A DNA stretch of 64,000 bases from Cymodocea nodosa. Lineage: Eukaryota; Streptophyta; Magnoliopsida; Alismatales; Cymodoceaceae. The notes below the pieces were generated by a model. That model saw only the letters and a program-made list of their open reading frames with translations. It did not search any database and was not told the origin of the DNA. The stretch is from NCBI GenBank assembly GCA_036874045.1, contig JAZBRI010000010.1, positions 1,818,001 through 1,882,000 of the forward strand. The letters run 5' to 3'. Within the stretch, counting starts at the first letter, position 1. The number at the start of each line of letters is the position of its first letter. Of the stretch, positions 1-11,113 are shown piece by piece. The translations under genes and the position numbers were made by a program.

Positions 1-113
1 AATAAGCGACGAGGATATGCTCGTATGCGCAGCAGCGCAGAAAAGGAAAACACACAGAAACCCTAACATATATAATACAGAAACAAAGAGAAAACGAAAA
101 GAAAAGAACTTAC
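1..113 (-). other. Start of intron 1 of the N-acetyltransferase-like host gene
   Basis: Reading the minus strand, the coding exon at 114-335 is followed at once by GTAAGT (positions 113 down to 108), a canonical plant splice donor. The reading frame beyond it soon loses resemblance to the protein family, so the rest of this end is intron. The following exons lie outside the window. Confidence 0.75.
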
Positions 114-335
114 AGCCACGGTGACGCCCCTGAAGACGTCAAGCGAGACCAATCTTTGCGACGAGGAGGAGGAGAGACGGCCACACTCCGTTGACACCGG
201 CGGTGGATTGGGCTTGTTGCAAAGCTTGTCGCACTCACCCCCCTCGTTCAGCCATCCGCTCTCCTCGTCATTATCGTTGTCTCCGTCGGCACAAACACCA
301 GACTCTTTGTCCTTTGCAGTTTTCAACAGCTCCAT
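114..335 (-). CDS. First coding exon of a heparan-alpha-glucosaminide N-acetyltransferase-like membrane protein
   Basis: The exon encodes 74 residues: a polar, acidic N-terminal stretch, a serine run, then RLVSLDVFRGVTVA. The motif R-L-x-SLDVFRG-x-TVA is the signature at the first membrane segment of the HGSNAT/YeiB-like acyltransferase family. The animal member acetylates heparan sulfate in lysosomes; the plant substrate is unknown to me. The exon ends in phase 0 exactly at the Ala before a GTAAGT donor, so the membrane helix continues in exon 2. The ATG at 335 is the first in-frame ATG; the frame stays open upstream to about 464 but has no other ATG there. A TATA box and pyrimidine-rich leader lie upstream. 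This is the only convincing single-copy host gene in the window. Only its 5' end is present, so the rest of the protein cannot be judged. Confidence 0.82.
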
Positions 336-565
336 CTCCTCCTCTCCCTGTGAGCCTGTGCGTGTGCGTCTCCTCTTCTCTCCCTCCCAACAGATGAAAG
401 AAACGAAGAGAAAGAATGTATTAAAGCAGACGTACGAGTTCAAAATTGCACAACGATAAAGCACAATATGTGGATCAAGTAACGCCTCTCATTCTCTCTC
501 TAACTCCTCCTTTCCCTCAACCGTCTTTTTCTCTCTCTCTAATCCCTTCCCCCCTCTTGGCAAAG
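336..565 (-). promoter_or_regulatory. 5' leader of the N-acetyltransferase-like gene with a small upstream ORF
   Basis: This stretch lies between the predicted transcription start (about 30 bp downstream of the TATA box at 587-595) and the ATG at 335. It is rich in GA/CT runs on the coding strand. It holds one upstream ATG at 490-492, which opens a five-codon uORF (MRGVT, stop at 475-477). That uORF is out of frame and ends well before the main start, so it could dampen translation. The leader length of about 225 nt is inferred from the TATA position. Confidence 0.5.
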
Positions 566-586
566 GTAAGGAAGGCAACAGCTTGG

Positions 587-595
587 TATTTATAG
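587..595 (-). promoter_or_regulatory. TATA box of the N-acetyltransferase-like gene
   Basis: The minus strand reads CTATAAATACC here, close to the plant consensus TATAAATA. It lies about 250 bp upstream of the first in-frame ATG, with a CT/GA-rich leader in between. It is the best TATA candidate in the first 700 bp. Confidence 0.6.
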
Positions 596-599
596 TGTT

Positions 600-1735
600 G
601 TACCAGATAATAATAGAAATCATCTTGAATATGGCCGTTTCAATTATTGAAGAGTAGGAGCAAGTGAGCAGACGCACACGAAGATCGATCATTATCATTG
701 CCGAGGTGCTGACGTGCAAAAAAGGAAGCGCTTAATAATATCACGAATTTTAAGTGCACTTTCTTTTTTTGATAATTACGTCTTTTCGTTAATATTGCGA
801 AGCTGCAAAATACATTGATCTAAGCAATCAGATGTTACAGTTAGTTAATTTAAAGTTAAATTTCACCTCAGGAGTTTTCAATCACTGTGTATAATTAAGA
901 CTTCCAAATTCAAATAAAAAACCAACATTATGCCACATCTCGTATTTAAAGAAGAGAAGCAATGTCTGGCTCTTATGTGAATGAATGTATGTTAAGCTGA
1001 ATCAGATAAACATATATTTAACTGTTCATTTTAACTTTTATTCAATAAGCTATTCTCAAGATCGATCTGCTTTCAGAGGTGCGTGTGAGACTGGCATCTT
1101 TCGCAGATAATTTAGTCACAAAAGTTGATGATCTGGACGGGATAAAACATGCGAATTTTAAGGAAAACTCCAGAATACTTATAAGACAGAAAATAATAGT
1201 ATCGTAGATTTTAAGAGAATTTTGTGAGTACCGCTTCTTTCATAAGTTTTTAGCTTTTGCAATCTTTTCTATTTTTTGTCTTGATTTGATCATTTATTTC
1301 AATAACAACATGATATAATTACAACAAATGCCACCAGGTTTTCAAAAGACAACCCTAACAAAAAACTTGAAAGCCTATTGCATAATCATGATAAAAATCA
1401 ATGTTCTCATTCATGGCCTATAAATCACTAAATACATTAGAAATCATTGAATATCTCTTTGGAGACACCTCACTTTTACATAAGTCGGGCTAGACTCAAA
1501 ATCGAACCCCTCTTAACTAAGGCTTACCAAAATCGAACCCCTAGATGCTTACCTTATTACGATCTCAACATATGGAGCACATCAATCCTAAATATCGACC
1601 CTGTCGTTCACATCACTTCTATTTTTAAATACATTTTCACTCCAATCAGCATGGTTAAAATTGACAAGCAACTCAGTCAAAGTTAGTAGTCAACTATTTA
1701 CTAATGGTGACATCACTCCCTCCAACAACCTATGG
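600..1735. other. Intergenic DNA, no gene seen
   Basis: This is the 5' flank of the host gene up to the first retrotransposon LTR. Short open frames (for example 1447-1686) have no recognisable domain, no homology I can name and no conserved flanking signals. The stretch around 1490-1560 repeats the words AAAATCGAACCCCT and AATCGAACCCCT about 40 bp apart. No RNA gene or element boundary is supported. Confidence 0.5.
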
Positions 1736-3867
1736 TGTTAGATCGAGAATGCTTAAGATGGGGGTGAACTAAGAAGTCTAATCTTCTTTTGAAAAACTTG
1801 TTATAGTTTTGGAGTACAATCGATAAAACATCAAACTACTTTGATAAATTATAATGTACAAAAATAAAATATAGTAATTTTATAGTGATTCCTCAACCTA
1901 AGTCCATCTATTCCTTGAAATCTACTTAAGTATCTACTATGCACCTAAAGTTTTTAGTTTACTCCATGACCCAATGTTACAATCTTGTTTTTCTTAACTT
2001 AACACCAATAATAGCTTAAGGACAAATATTATGAACTTATAGAGTATTGATTTCGTCAAGTTCACCTAAATACTATGAACAAATAGAGCTCATACTCTAT
2101 TAAGTTTACTTGAACACCACGAACTAATGAGGTACAATACTCGTTATGTTCATATAAATACTATGAAAGTAACAACCTTTAGTGTTTAAGTACTACAAAC
2201 TAACAAAATCTTCTTTTTGTTAAGTTTGTCCTCCACTTACACCCTAAGTGGAATAGGTTTACATATCATTTGAAAAGGTTAGGAAAAAAACCTTAAGAAT
2301 TAAAAATATATAAAAATACTTATTTTTCTCAAAAACAATTGAAGCTCGATTGAGTTGGAAAAGTCTTTGCTTGATCAACTTTAATTTTCATGCTTCTCTA
2401 AAGATTGATCTACTATGCTCTCAATTAGATGCTCCTATGTGCTTGCTTTGGTGTTACTGGTGTTATTCTTTACTTCAGCATTATCATATATTTATAATTA
2501 TAAGATCAAATGACTTCACAAGAGGAGAGGTAAATTATAAATTTTAAAACTAAATCAGAGTAAATATAGTAGAAATCAAATTTGAGAAACAAAATACACT
2601 TTTTCAATCTTAAATCTTTTATTCAATCAATAAAACTTATAGAATTTATCTCTTATAAATTTAACCTTGACTTGATAGCATAGACAATTGGCACACGCTT
2701 CTTTTTTGAGCTTTGTACTATCTGGAATTTTGATTTCTTTACACTTCTAGCTTTAACTTGTCAACTTCTAGCTTCTTTGTAGCCTTCTATTGGTGTCTCT
2801 TCTATTTGCTTATGATGGTGTATTCTCTCTTGACAATTGGTTTTTCTTTCTTCTAGCATATCTCTCTTCTATTTGCTTATGATGATGTATTCTCTCTTGA
2901 CAATTGGTTTTTCTTTCTTCTAGCATATATCTCTCTTCTAGCATATCTCTCTAAAAAATTAGCTTCTAAAAATTGGTATATCGAACTTAATGACATACAC
3001 ATCTATTTATAGTCTAATTTATCAATCACACACGATTGATAATGGTACAATGTGGTTTATAGTTTGTAGTAGTATGACGTGGTTTACATTTCATAGTGGT
3101 ACAATGTAGTTTACAAAATAAATTCCTAAATTTATTCTTTAAGTTTCACATTCACTATTTTTAAATTATCCCACATTCATTCCTTCTAAATTTTCATGTT
3201 TAGTCTTGATCTCTACCATAATCTTTGATGTAAATAATATATCTTGAAAAATATCTAAAATATACTCTACAAATCATAGTTAATCATTAACAGATAAATA
3301 ATATTTAAAGAACAAGTCATACGGTGGAAAAACAAATTCGTAGATTGACTTTTTCAACATTGAAATTGTTTTATAAGAAATAACAAAAGGCATTAAAAAC
3401 TCATTGAGTTATCAATAACTAATACATAAATCTTGTTAGGTTAACAATAACTTTGCAACTTTTTAGCCTATCTCATATGAAATTTTAAGTTCCTCATGTG
3501 CAAACTAAACTTTAAAATCTCCACATGTCTTAAGTCTAGAATTTCTTATACTATTTAAATCTCACATGAATCTTTAAGTTATCCATGTGACTAGCCTTAA
3601 CTCTACGACTTTTATTACTTAATTCTACAAGTTTTAAACTTAACTCTACAACTTTCTAACTTATAAAACTCATAATTCTATGTCTTTTAGACTTAACATA
3701 TTCTTTAAGTTGTTCCTCTCTTGAATACTTAATCCTTTTACTAATTAAATATCTTGATCATATCCTTTCTTTCATTCTTTCTTTCTGCCTTTGTTATTTT
3801 AAATAATATAACCAATTTACTAATTAAATATCTTGGTCATATTATCATCCAAATATAATCCTTAATA
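1736..3867 (-). mobile_element. 3' LTR of a SIRE/Maximus-type Ty1/copia element, minus orientation
   Basis: The plus strand starts TGTTAGATCGAGAATGC, followed by a GGGGGTGAA tract typical of plant copia LTR ends. The other end lies directly against a polypurine tract (minus strand AAAAGGGGGGAGA at 3882-3870). The LTR's own first bases have decayed from TG to TA (minus strand TATTAAGG). Comparison with the better copia LTR at 24256, which has GGGGGAGATTGTTGAG at the same joint, fixes this boundary. Length is about 2.13 kb. It contains a 67-bp tandem duplication. Confidence 0.65.
2796..2929. repeat. 67-bp tandem duplication inside the copia LTR
   Basis: Two head-to-tail copies, about 2796-2862 and 2863-2929, share TCTCTTCTATTTGCTTATGA, CTCTCTTGACAATTGG and TTCTTTCTTCTAGCATAT, with very few differences. 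A further partial copy of the last 20 bp follows at about 2930-2950. Confidence 0.75.
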
Positions 3868-4428
3868 ATCTCCCCCCTTTTCGATGATGATAAAATATAT
3901 TTAATTAGTTACACCAAATTTTAAACATTTATCTCCCCTTTTTTGTCAATGACAAAAAAGGATAATAAATAACAATATTGAGAAATATGCATTCAGAAAC
4001 CTTTTCAACCATCTTAGTAACTTTAATAGGACTTGGATTCAAAAATGGCACTAGGGTTATGACTAAAAGGCAAACGATTGATAGAAATAAAAGGTTAACT
4101 TTACGAGTCTAATCAAGTTATTGGGTGAACATCAAAACTTTATAAGTTTATGCCTATAAAAACTCCAAGGGTTATGTTAATTATACGAGCTTTCAACTGA
4201 ATAGAACAAAGAGTTATCATAACCTTATGACTTTTCATGTCTATGACTAAACATAATATGTAGGAGAATGACCTGTTATGCACTAAATCTTAAATGCTCC
4301 CCCTACATGTATGCATGAAATTTTAAATAAAATAAAATAAAAACCCAATAAAACAGATAAATTATTTCATGAAATATAAATTACTGAAATTAAAATTTTT
4401 GTTTTGAAAATTCAAATGTCTACACCTT
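3868..4428 (-). mobile_element. Copia 3' internal remnant with two purine tracts, cut by an Athila fragment
   Basis: The polypurine tract at 3870-3882 borders the LTR. A second tract near 3928-3952 (minus strand GACAAAAAAGGGGAGAT) matches the internal tract seen downstream of the envelope-position ORF in the other copia element (about 23945-23960). The remainder to 4428 is noncoding and AT-rich. It ends where Athila homology begins at the words TTAGCACC (minus strand). Confidence 0.5.
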
Positions 4429-5331
4429 CCATCCAGGTGCTAATGATTGTGATTTACAAGATTCTTTGTCTTTCATTTCATTCGTTTGATCATTTTTAAT
4501 CTCATTTTCAGATTCAGATTTTTCTTCATTGATTTCTAAGTTTTTAGATATTACATTTTCATTATCATTTTGAATTTTGTTCTTATCCACCTTCATATTA
4601 CTTTCTTTTTGAATTCTTAGTGGTATATCAGTTCCAGATCTTAATGCTATACATACATCTTCTAGATTTTCATTACTTTCATGATGTTCTTGTATTTCAT
4701 TTTCATAATTTCAATCTTCAAGTGTTTTTAGTTTTAACTTACATTCTTTAAATTCTATTGCATTGGTATTTTCTTTTGTCTGTATGTCTTACAAATTATG
4801 CAAATTTGTAACATTAAAGTTTTCATTTGTATTTTCCTATTGCATAACTTGTAATTTCATTGTAATTTTGTCCAATACTTTTAGTTTTCTTTTCAAATAA
4901 TCTAATCTCATTACATTCAATTTTTAATCAATTTTCATTATGGTTTTTTCAATTTCGTATATGATATCAATTTTAGGTTCTGAATATTCTTTCCTATAAT
5001 TTAATTAGTTGACTTTTTGTTGCTGACACATGTATTGTTCCAATTTATCCATATTTTGTTCTAAACTACGCTCTAGTCTATCATACCTATCCCAAACTTC
5101 CTTGTCTCTCAACAAATTACATGTTCCAAACTAACCATTAGTTGGGTAAACTATAGGATTCTCATACTCAGCTCTATTATATTGAATATAATTCATTTGT
5201 TGTTCATGTGATCTAACAATCTGCATTCGTCTCAGTTTCAAGCAATCAGAGATGTCGTGACTTTCCGAATTGCAGAATTCACATATGTTAACTACAGGTT
5301 TTAGAAATCTTTGAGCATAAGCATATACCAT
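4429..5331 (-). pseudogene. Athila 5' reading frame: zinc knuckle and spacer (truncated, broken)
   Basis: The minus strand frame begins at the ATG at 5331, about 85 bp after the primer site. It carries a retroviral-type zinc knuckle C-x2-C-x4-H-x4-C (CEFCNSESHDISDC) within the first 30 residues. A long charged, Asn/Glu-rich stretch with coiled-coil character follows, then the word LRSGTDIPLR, which corresponds to the VTLRSGK motif before the protease in Athila polyproteins. There is no N-terminal Gag (matrix/capsid-like) domain ahead of the knuckle. Several in-frame stops are present. The frame breaks off just before the protease, at about 4429, where unrelated copia sequence joins. Three other copies in the window show the same arrangement. 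Confidence 0.7.
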
Positions 5332-5411
5332 ATTCTCAATTATAAAATAAAACACACAACAATCCTTCAGCTATTAAAACAAAACAACACTCATAGTTGC
5401 TTAGTTTCTCA

Positions 5412-5430
5412 TTCCTCGACAATAGTGCCA
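5412..5430 (-). other. Decayed Athila primer binding site
   Basis: The minus strand reads TGGCACTATTGTCGAGGAA, a degraded form of TGGCGCCGTTGCCGGGGAA. The intact form is complementary to the 3' end of plant tRNA-Asp and is the usual Athila primer site. It lies 8 bp inside the LTR end. Confidence 0.65.
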
Positions 5431-5438
5431 AAAAAACT

Positions 5439-7587
5439 TGTTTAGTTTGAATTATTAAACTTCTATTTGATTTGTTTTTATGCTTATATCAATAATTACT
5501 TTTAGAAGTAAACAAACAACCTTTCACATAGATTAGATGTTAAATCTAATTTGTATTTTTAACTACAAGTGCATAGTGTATATTATATTTGTGTGCAAGT
5601 ATAGATCGATCTCATAGAGATTAAGTAAGAATTGTGTATTGTTCTGATTTTTATATTGGAGTTTATATGTGTTCAGTTAAGCACTCCATTGAGTTACAGT
5701 TAACACAACAGACTTAGTTCATGCAATTATGGTTAACTCAATGGACTAACCTCGTAGACTTAAGTTAACTCCACAAACCTACCTTTCTAATTAAATACTA
5801 CTATTTACAAAGGAATTCAGCCAACCATTGGGTGGTTCCATAGAATGTAAATAACATCAATTAAGCTCTTTAATGTTAGTTAATATTAGATTTGTCATTA
5901 AGTAACACTAACATTCAGATATTTCAAACAGTAATCATTAAAATTTTTAAGTATCTGGAACGAATAATTTTAGTAAATAATAAAACTATTTTCTATTCTT
6001 TTGAATCAAACAAACATAAAACATTCACAATACTAACAATGATAACATTAATCATGATACAAAACAAACAATACAACACTTTAATACTAAATGTAAACAC
6101 AGATAATTTGTTCTTTTTGGTATTTTTGTTTTGATATGTTCTTGAAGATGAACGAAAGGCGAAATGTAAAAATCTCTATCGATAGTAAAAACTTCCATCA
6201 CTACATGTGACGCGATTACACCACTGAAAACTTAATCACTTACAATCTTGCCTCCTCTCCCTATAGAATTGCGAATCAAGAATTGTAAGATGATCTCCTC
6301 TTCAACATACTGGCATCAACCTGAAACCAAGGCTAGAAGCTTTACGATCTCCTGAGATGAGTCGATGCTTGGTGAAAATGTCTTCCCTTCCCACGATGCG
6401 ATCACTCCTTACAGTGGTTGTCAGTCACCATGTTTGGCTTGGAATCGACTTGACATCTAGAAAGTATCCTCATAGACCTCTGATGGTTGGTGATTTTGGT
6501 GGTGGTGTGGAGCTTCAAGGAACTTCTGACACTTCCTGCAGTTAGCGTAGTTCTCCACCTCTACACACACACTTTTTCTTCGTCTATCTCCTCTTCTTTT
6601 ATATTTCTTTCTGTATTAACTACTTCTACTTAAATGATCGATTGGATTTCCTTCATTCATATCAACAATTGTGATTTCTTCTTCATTCTACAAGTGAATT
6701 CCTATGTGATACTTGCAATTGTGGTTTTCCTTCGAATTCTATCTTCCTGTAATTCTTCTATTCTTACACCTGCAAAACACATGACTAATCAAGAAACTTA
6801 TCTGTTCGTTAGTCATTTTATAAAACTCAAACAATTATCCATTCATGCGTATAAAACTCGAACAGTTATCTAACTCTCCGATTTTTCATTACCAAACGCA
6901 CATGGAACACACGTGAAAACTTAAAACATTAAAATACACGTGTAGATAACTTAACTATACAAGTTTTTAACATAACTCTTCGACTAAAACGAAACATTAA
7001 CTATCTGAAAGTTTACTTTTCTTATTTCTACATAACAAAACACGTTACTTCAGTGTATATTCAAGTAACTCAACGCGTATAGTTATGCTAACTTAACGAA
7101 CTATACATGTGTAGCTCACGTGACATAATAAAGCATTTAAATTCAACACGTGTATAATCCTAACTTAACGAATTCAGATATTTTGGATACTTACAAACCT
7201 TAACTATCCGATGCTTAGACACATTTCGGATAGTTTTTAGATAACTTACCGAAAATTCACTTAAGTCATGCATTGAGGTTTCAACACATGTACTCTAGGA
7301 AATAATAAAATTTCTTTAAGCATTTAAAACATAACTGTCTGATATATTAAATATAACTCTTCGAAATAACAGAAAATTTAGATACTTAAAAATTTTAAAC
7401 TTGCAACTTACTAATAGTTCAGAAATACTTAATTAACATTAATTTCTTGAAATTATGCAAATTCTTTCATTAAAGTATATAACAGTGTAATTATAACATA
7501 ATGGCTTAATTTTCATATGATAAGCTAAATATTATGCAATTAACCATCATTTAATCATTAATATTATGCACTTTTTAATTCTAAACA
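5439..7587 (-). mobile_element. Athila-type LTR (5' LTR, minus orientation)
   Basis: The LTR is bounded on the plus strand by TGTTTAG at 5439 and CTAAACA at 7587, giving TGTTT/AAACA ends. Its 2149 bp align throughout with the Athila LTRs at 11114, 28947, 36984 and 51240. The shared parts are the U3 start with TGCATAATATT, arrays of TCGGATAGTTA and TAACTCAACG words, and a GC-richer R region. Unlike its relatives, it carries no extra primer-site-like units at its 3' end. It includes the copia-like block at about 7022-7170. Confidence 0.8.
6596..6603 (-). promoter_or_regulatory. TATA box of the Athila LTR
   Basis: The minus strand reads TATAAAAG. The same word sits at the same relative position in the other full Athila LTRs (11992, 30165, 38225, 52414), just upstream of the GC-richer segment likely to be R. 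Confidence 0.55.
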
Positions 7588-8016
7588 CATATCCAATCCC
7601 AATTGCAAATCTAGAAAAATTCTCCAACATTAGAAGAAGTTCAGAATTCCAAGTAATTTCAAAAAAGGAGCTGCAAATGCAAGAAGTTTGGAAATTCAAC
7701 AACTAGAGAAGAAGAGATACAAAAGTTGAGCAAAAAGAAGGAAAAGGAGCTATGTGCATAAAGATCAGATTTTATACAATTCGAAATTAGCTTAGAATAA
7801 GGATTTCATTTTCTCTTTAAATTGTATATCGGACCTTACCGTATCAAAACCGATAAGAAGGGAATTGAGCTGAAAAGAAATTGTAAATTCTTTCTTTAAA
7901 GTTTGTAAAGATTAGAATTTTATTTACGAGTGTTTTTGTGCTCTTATTTTATCTACTAGTAATATTAATTACTAAAGACACAATTCACTCCCCTCTTGTA
8001 ATACAACGATCTTACA
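7588..8016 (+). mobile_element. 3' part of a copia LTR (truncated)
   Basis: The end AATTCACTCCCCTCTTG followed by ACGATCTTACA closely matches the end of the copia LTR at 25801-25836 (ATTCACCCTCCTCTTG, ACGATCCTACA). The upstream part is cut by the Athila LTR end at 7587, so only the last 430 bp remain. Confidence 0.6.
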
Positions 8017-8083
8017 TAAATGAAAAACTATGATCTTAGATAGTTAAATCTATTGAATGAGATCAACCTACTCTAATATCAAT
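8017..8083 (-). mobile_element. Copia leader with initiator-Met primer site
   Basis: The minus strand immediately after the LTR at 8084-9231 reads TTGATATTAGAGTAG. This is a decayed TGGTATCAGAGC-type site, the usual copia site for initiator tRNA-Met. About 50 bp of leader remain before the junction with the unrelated LTR fragment at 8016. Confidence 0.6.
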
Positions 8084-9231
8084 TGTTAGGATCAAATGAC
8101 TTACCAAAGGAGGGTGAATGGTAATTTTTAGTTATATTAACAGTGTATTATGATCAGCACGAGTATGATTATCAATTTTACTGAAATACAATTGAATCTA
8201 TAGGTTGAAGCACGATAGAGAAGGATAAATAAAATACATAGAGAATTTTAAATGGTTCACCACTAATGACTAGTCAACCCCTAAGGATTACTTGGGATTC
8301 ACTAAGTATTTCCAAACTTACAATCACTTACTTTAAGGTCAAAGCAAGAACTAATCATTCACATTGAGCTTTCTAGTTGTAGCTCAAACCCACCAATCTT
8401 TAGAAGTTTTAAAGTTGAAACTTCAACAAACCAACTACTTGAATTAGAGATTTGATGTAAAGAGTTTTTCACTTGAATTTTCACTTGCTACAATTTAATT
8501 TAAAATATTTTTGTGTAGCTCTATGTATATGTGTGTATGATAAGTCATATATTTTCATTGTTACTTGTTGATCATACTTATACCAAGGGATGTAACAATC
8601 ATATTTCATTCAATGGTATTTGTCCTTTTGTACTTACTAAATCAGTCAATCTCAAATATAGTAAGTTACCATTGTATGAGTAATAGAGCTAAACCCTTCT
8701 GATATTTCTAAATTTTTGGATAGTTATCTCTAAAGATTTCCCTAAAACCTTTCGATTTTCCTAGAGAGTCTTTTTGTTTGTGTCACATAAGATTTTAAGT
8801 TAAACACATGAGTTCTCTTTAAGTTCAAATACTTGGATTTGTAACCTTCTGAAATGACTTAACTTTCAAATAGTTTAACTTCAAAACCTTCCAAAAGATC
8901 CTTCTAAACGTATCTGATATTTTTTTTGTTACTTTTCTACTTGTCATGTGAGTTTTTAAGTTCTTCACGTGAGCCCTCTTCAGTTTTGATTCACTATTTC
9001 AAACCTTCCAAAAAATCCTTCTCTTTTAGATAGTTAAACTTCAAACCTTTCCAAAGCTTTCTATAGAACCTTTCGAACATATTCTTCTTTCAGATAGATT
9101 CTCCTATAACTCTTCAAATTCCTTTTGTGAGGTGGTAATTACCTTTGCTTTCTTTCTAAGCTACTATTTGTGAAATACAATTTAAGTTCTCACATTGATT
9201 TTTACATTATCAAAATCCAAAGGTCCTTTCA
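8084..9231 (-). mobile_element. 5' LTR of a copia-type element, minus orientation
   Basis: The plus strand runs from TGTTAGGATCAAATGACTT to AAAGGTCCTTTCA, so minus-strand ends are TGAAAGGACC and CCTAACA. Both ends and much of the interior match the solo LTR at 44150-45697. Primer-site-like sequence follows its inner end. It contains decayed words of the TCGGATAGTT series, also seen in the Athila LTRs. Its right edge abuts an Athila LTR fragment without a matching left flank, so this is a rearranged copy rather than a clean insertion. Confidence 0.65.
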
Positions 9232-10330
9232 AGGAGTGATTGCGTTACAGGAAAGGACATTTTCACCAAGCATTAAATCATCTCTCAAGAGACAGTAAAG
9301 CTTCTAGCCTTGGTTTCGAGTTGATGCTACTATGCTAATAAGAGATCAACTTACAAAAGTCTAGGTTCGTAATCTAGTAGGGAGAGGAGTGCTTGATAGT
9401 AAGTAGTTATGTTTTCAATGGTGTAATCATGTCGTATGTAGTAACAAAAGTTTTTTTACTGTCAATAGAGAATTTTATCTTTCATCACTTGCTCATCTAA
9501 AGGAATGAAAAAAAAAAAAAGTAAAACAAAACTTATTATCTATTTTTATTCTTATCAAATTTGTGTTGTCATTTATGTTTATATTGTTAGTATTGTTGAA
9601 TGTTTATCTTATTTCAATTATAGAAAATCGTACTTTAGTACAAATCTTTGAAAACTTGATTTAAAAATCTACTATTTGGAGTATTGAATGCTAGAATCGA
9701 TCATTGATGAATGTAATATGAATTAGCATTCAAGAGCTTAATTGATGTTTGTAATATCTAGAATCGCTCAATGGATGGTTGTATTCTTCTACAAACTACA
9801 ATTTTAATTATAAGTTACCTGAGAGCTCATTGAGTTAACCATAACTTCACGAGATAAGTTCGTTGAGTTAACCACAACTTCACAAACTAAGTCCATTGAG
9901 TTAACTATAAATCAATGGAGTAAGCATATTGTGAATATACACTATACATTGGCAATGAAAATTTACAGAGCAAAGTGATTTCACTAATTCCCTATAGATT
10001 TGACCTATACTTGCACACTTATACAATAGACGTTGTACACTTGCAATAAATTTAACGAACTAAGTGATTGAAATTAGAAACAACTCGTGAAAATTACTTG
10101 TTACTTATAAAAAAATATACTTAAGCAAACAATACAGTACAACACTACACCCATTTCAAAGTATCCTAGAAATTGATTTTAAACACTCACTATGGTTCAG
10201 TCTATTCTTGCACACTTATTACAATTGGTACTATGAACTTACAATAAATTAAACGAACAAATTTACTAGATTTAAATCTTATTCAGGAGATTGCTTGTTT
10301 CTTTATAAAAACTAGTTTAAGCTGACAATA
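9232..10330 (+). mobile_element. Athila LTR fragment (R-U5 part) with an internal duplication
   Basis: From AGGAGTGATTGCG onward it parallels 12219-13110 of the Athila LTR at 11114-13201, including GTAAAGCTTCTAGCCTTG and the GGAGAGGAG word. It lacks U3 and the primer site. Its last 340 bp contain a diverged duplication of about 145 bp (about 9990-10140 and 10180-10330), each copy holding CTTGCACACTTAT and CAATAAATT. Confidence 0.65.
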
Positions 10331-11113
10331 CACCATCTATATCATCATTCAATTTTTCATTTTCAAATTCTCTTTTAATTTTTTAACATTTATATTATGT
10401 ATTTTTTCATACAAAATAGACTCATTAAATTTCAAGCTATACAAATGTGCAGCATGTTTTTCATTATCACTTTTAAACTTTTCTAAAGTTGTAGACAAGA
10501 AACAATTTTCTTTTTCCATAGTAGACAGAATTTCTAATACTTTTATTTTCCAATTTACAAACTTTAAGTTTATGTAATAATGTATTATAAGTACTTAATA
10601 ATTCATCAAAATCAAAATCTACATGAGTTTTAAGATTAGAATTTACCTCAGACTCATCTGCCATGAAGCAAACATTGATAATATCTTCTAATATTGTTCA
10701 AATTTTGAATATGAGGATTTTGATGATGATTCCTTAAATTTAGAGTCATCTAACATGTCATCCCAAGTAACCGTCAATGCTTTCTTCTTGTAAAAAATTT
10801 TCTAATTATTTTAAGACTACTTCTGATTTGTCTTACTTGATTTTTTATTTTTCTTCGTAGGATAGCTAGGTGAAAGATGTTCTGGTTTCTTGTAGTTATA
10901 GTAGACATACCTTCTAGATGAAGAATCTTTTTCATTCATTGATTTTGATGTAGAGGGCTTGTTCATTTTGTACTTTTAATGTCTCCAAGCTTTCTATGTC
11001 TTCTTGAATTTCCTAGTCAACAAAATCAAATCCTCATTAGAATTAGTTAAAATATTAGAATCTAAACTTACTTCAAATGCAATTTCTTTCTTCAATTTTG
11101 ATTTATTGTGACT
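10331..11113 (-). pseudogene. Copia (SIRE-type) gag remnant with decayed zinc knuckle
   Basis: In minus orientation the order is a degenerate zinc knuckle (YYNYKKPEHLSPSYP, most Cys lost), a Lys-rich stretch, a Ser/Asp-rich segment, then MADESEVNSN and a coiled-coil run containing VCKLENKSIRNS. This is the known order at the end of SIRE/Maximus Gag. The segment VCKLENKSIR also matches the gag part of the copia element starting at 15881 (CKLENKNIR). Several stops are present. The fragment is cut by Athila LTR sequence on both sides, at 10330 and 11114. Confidence 0.6.

Noticed and set aside
121..459. Plus-strand open frames opposite the host exon
   Set aside because: The minus-strand frame carries the diagnostic SLDVFRG motif, a splice donor and a promoter. 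The plus-strand frames are low-complexity mirror images rich in Ser and Pro.
8084..9231. Clean solo LTR inserted in an Athila LTR
   Set aside because: The right flank is Athila LTR but the left flank is a copia leader with a primer-site-like sequence, so the LTR is the 5' end of a rearranged element and not a simple solo LTR.
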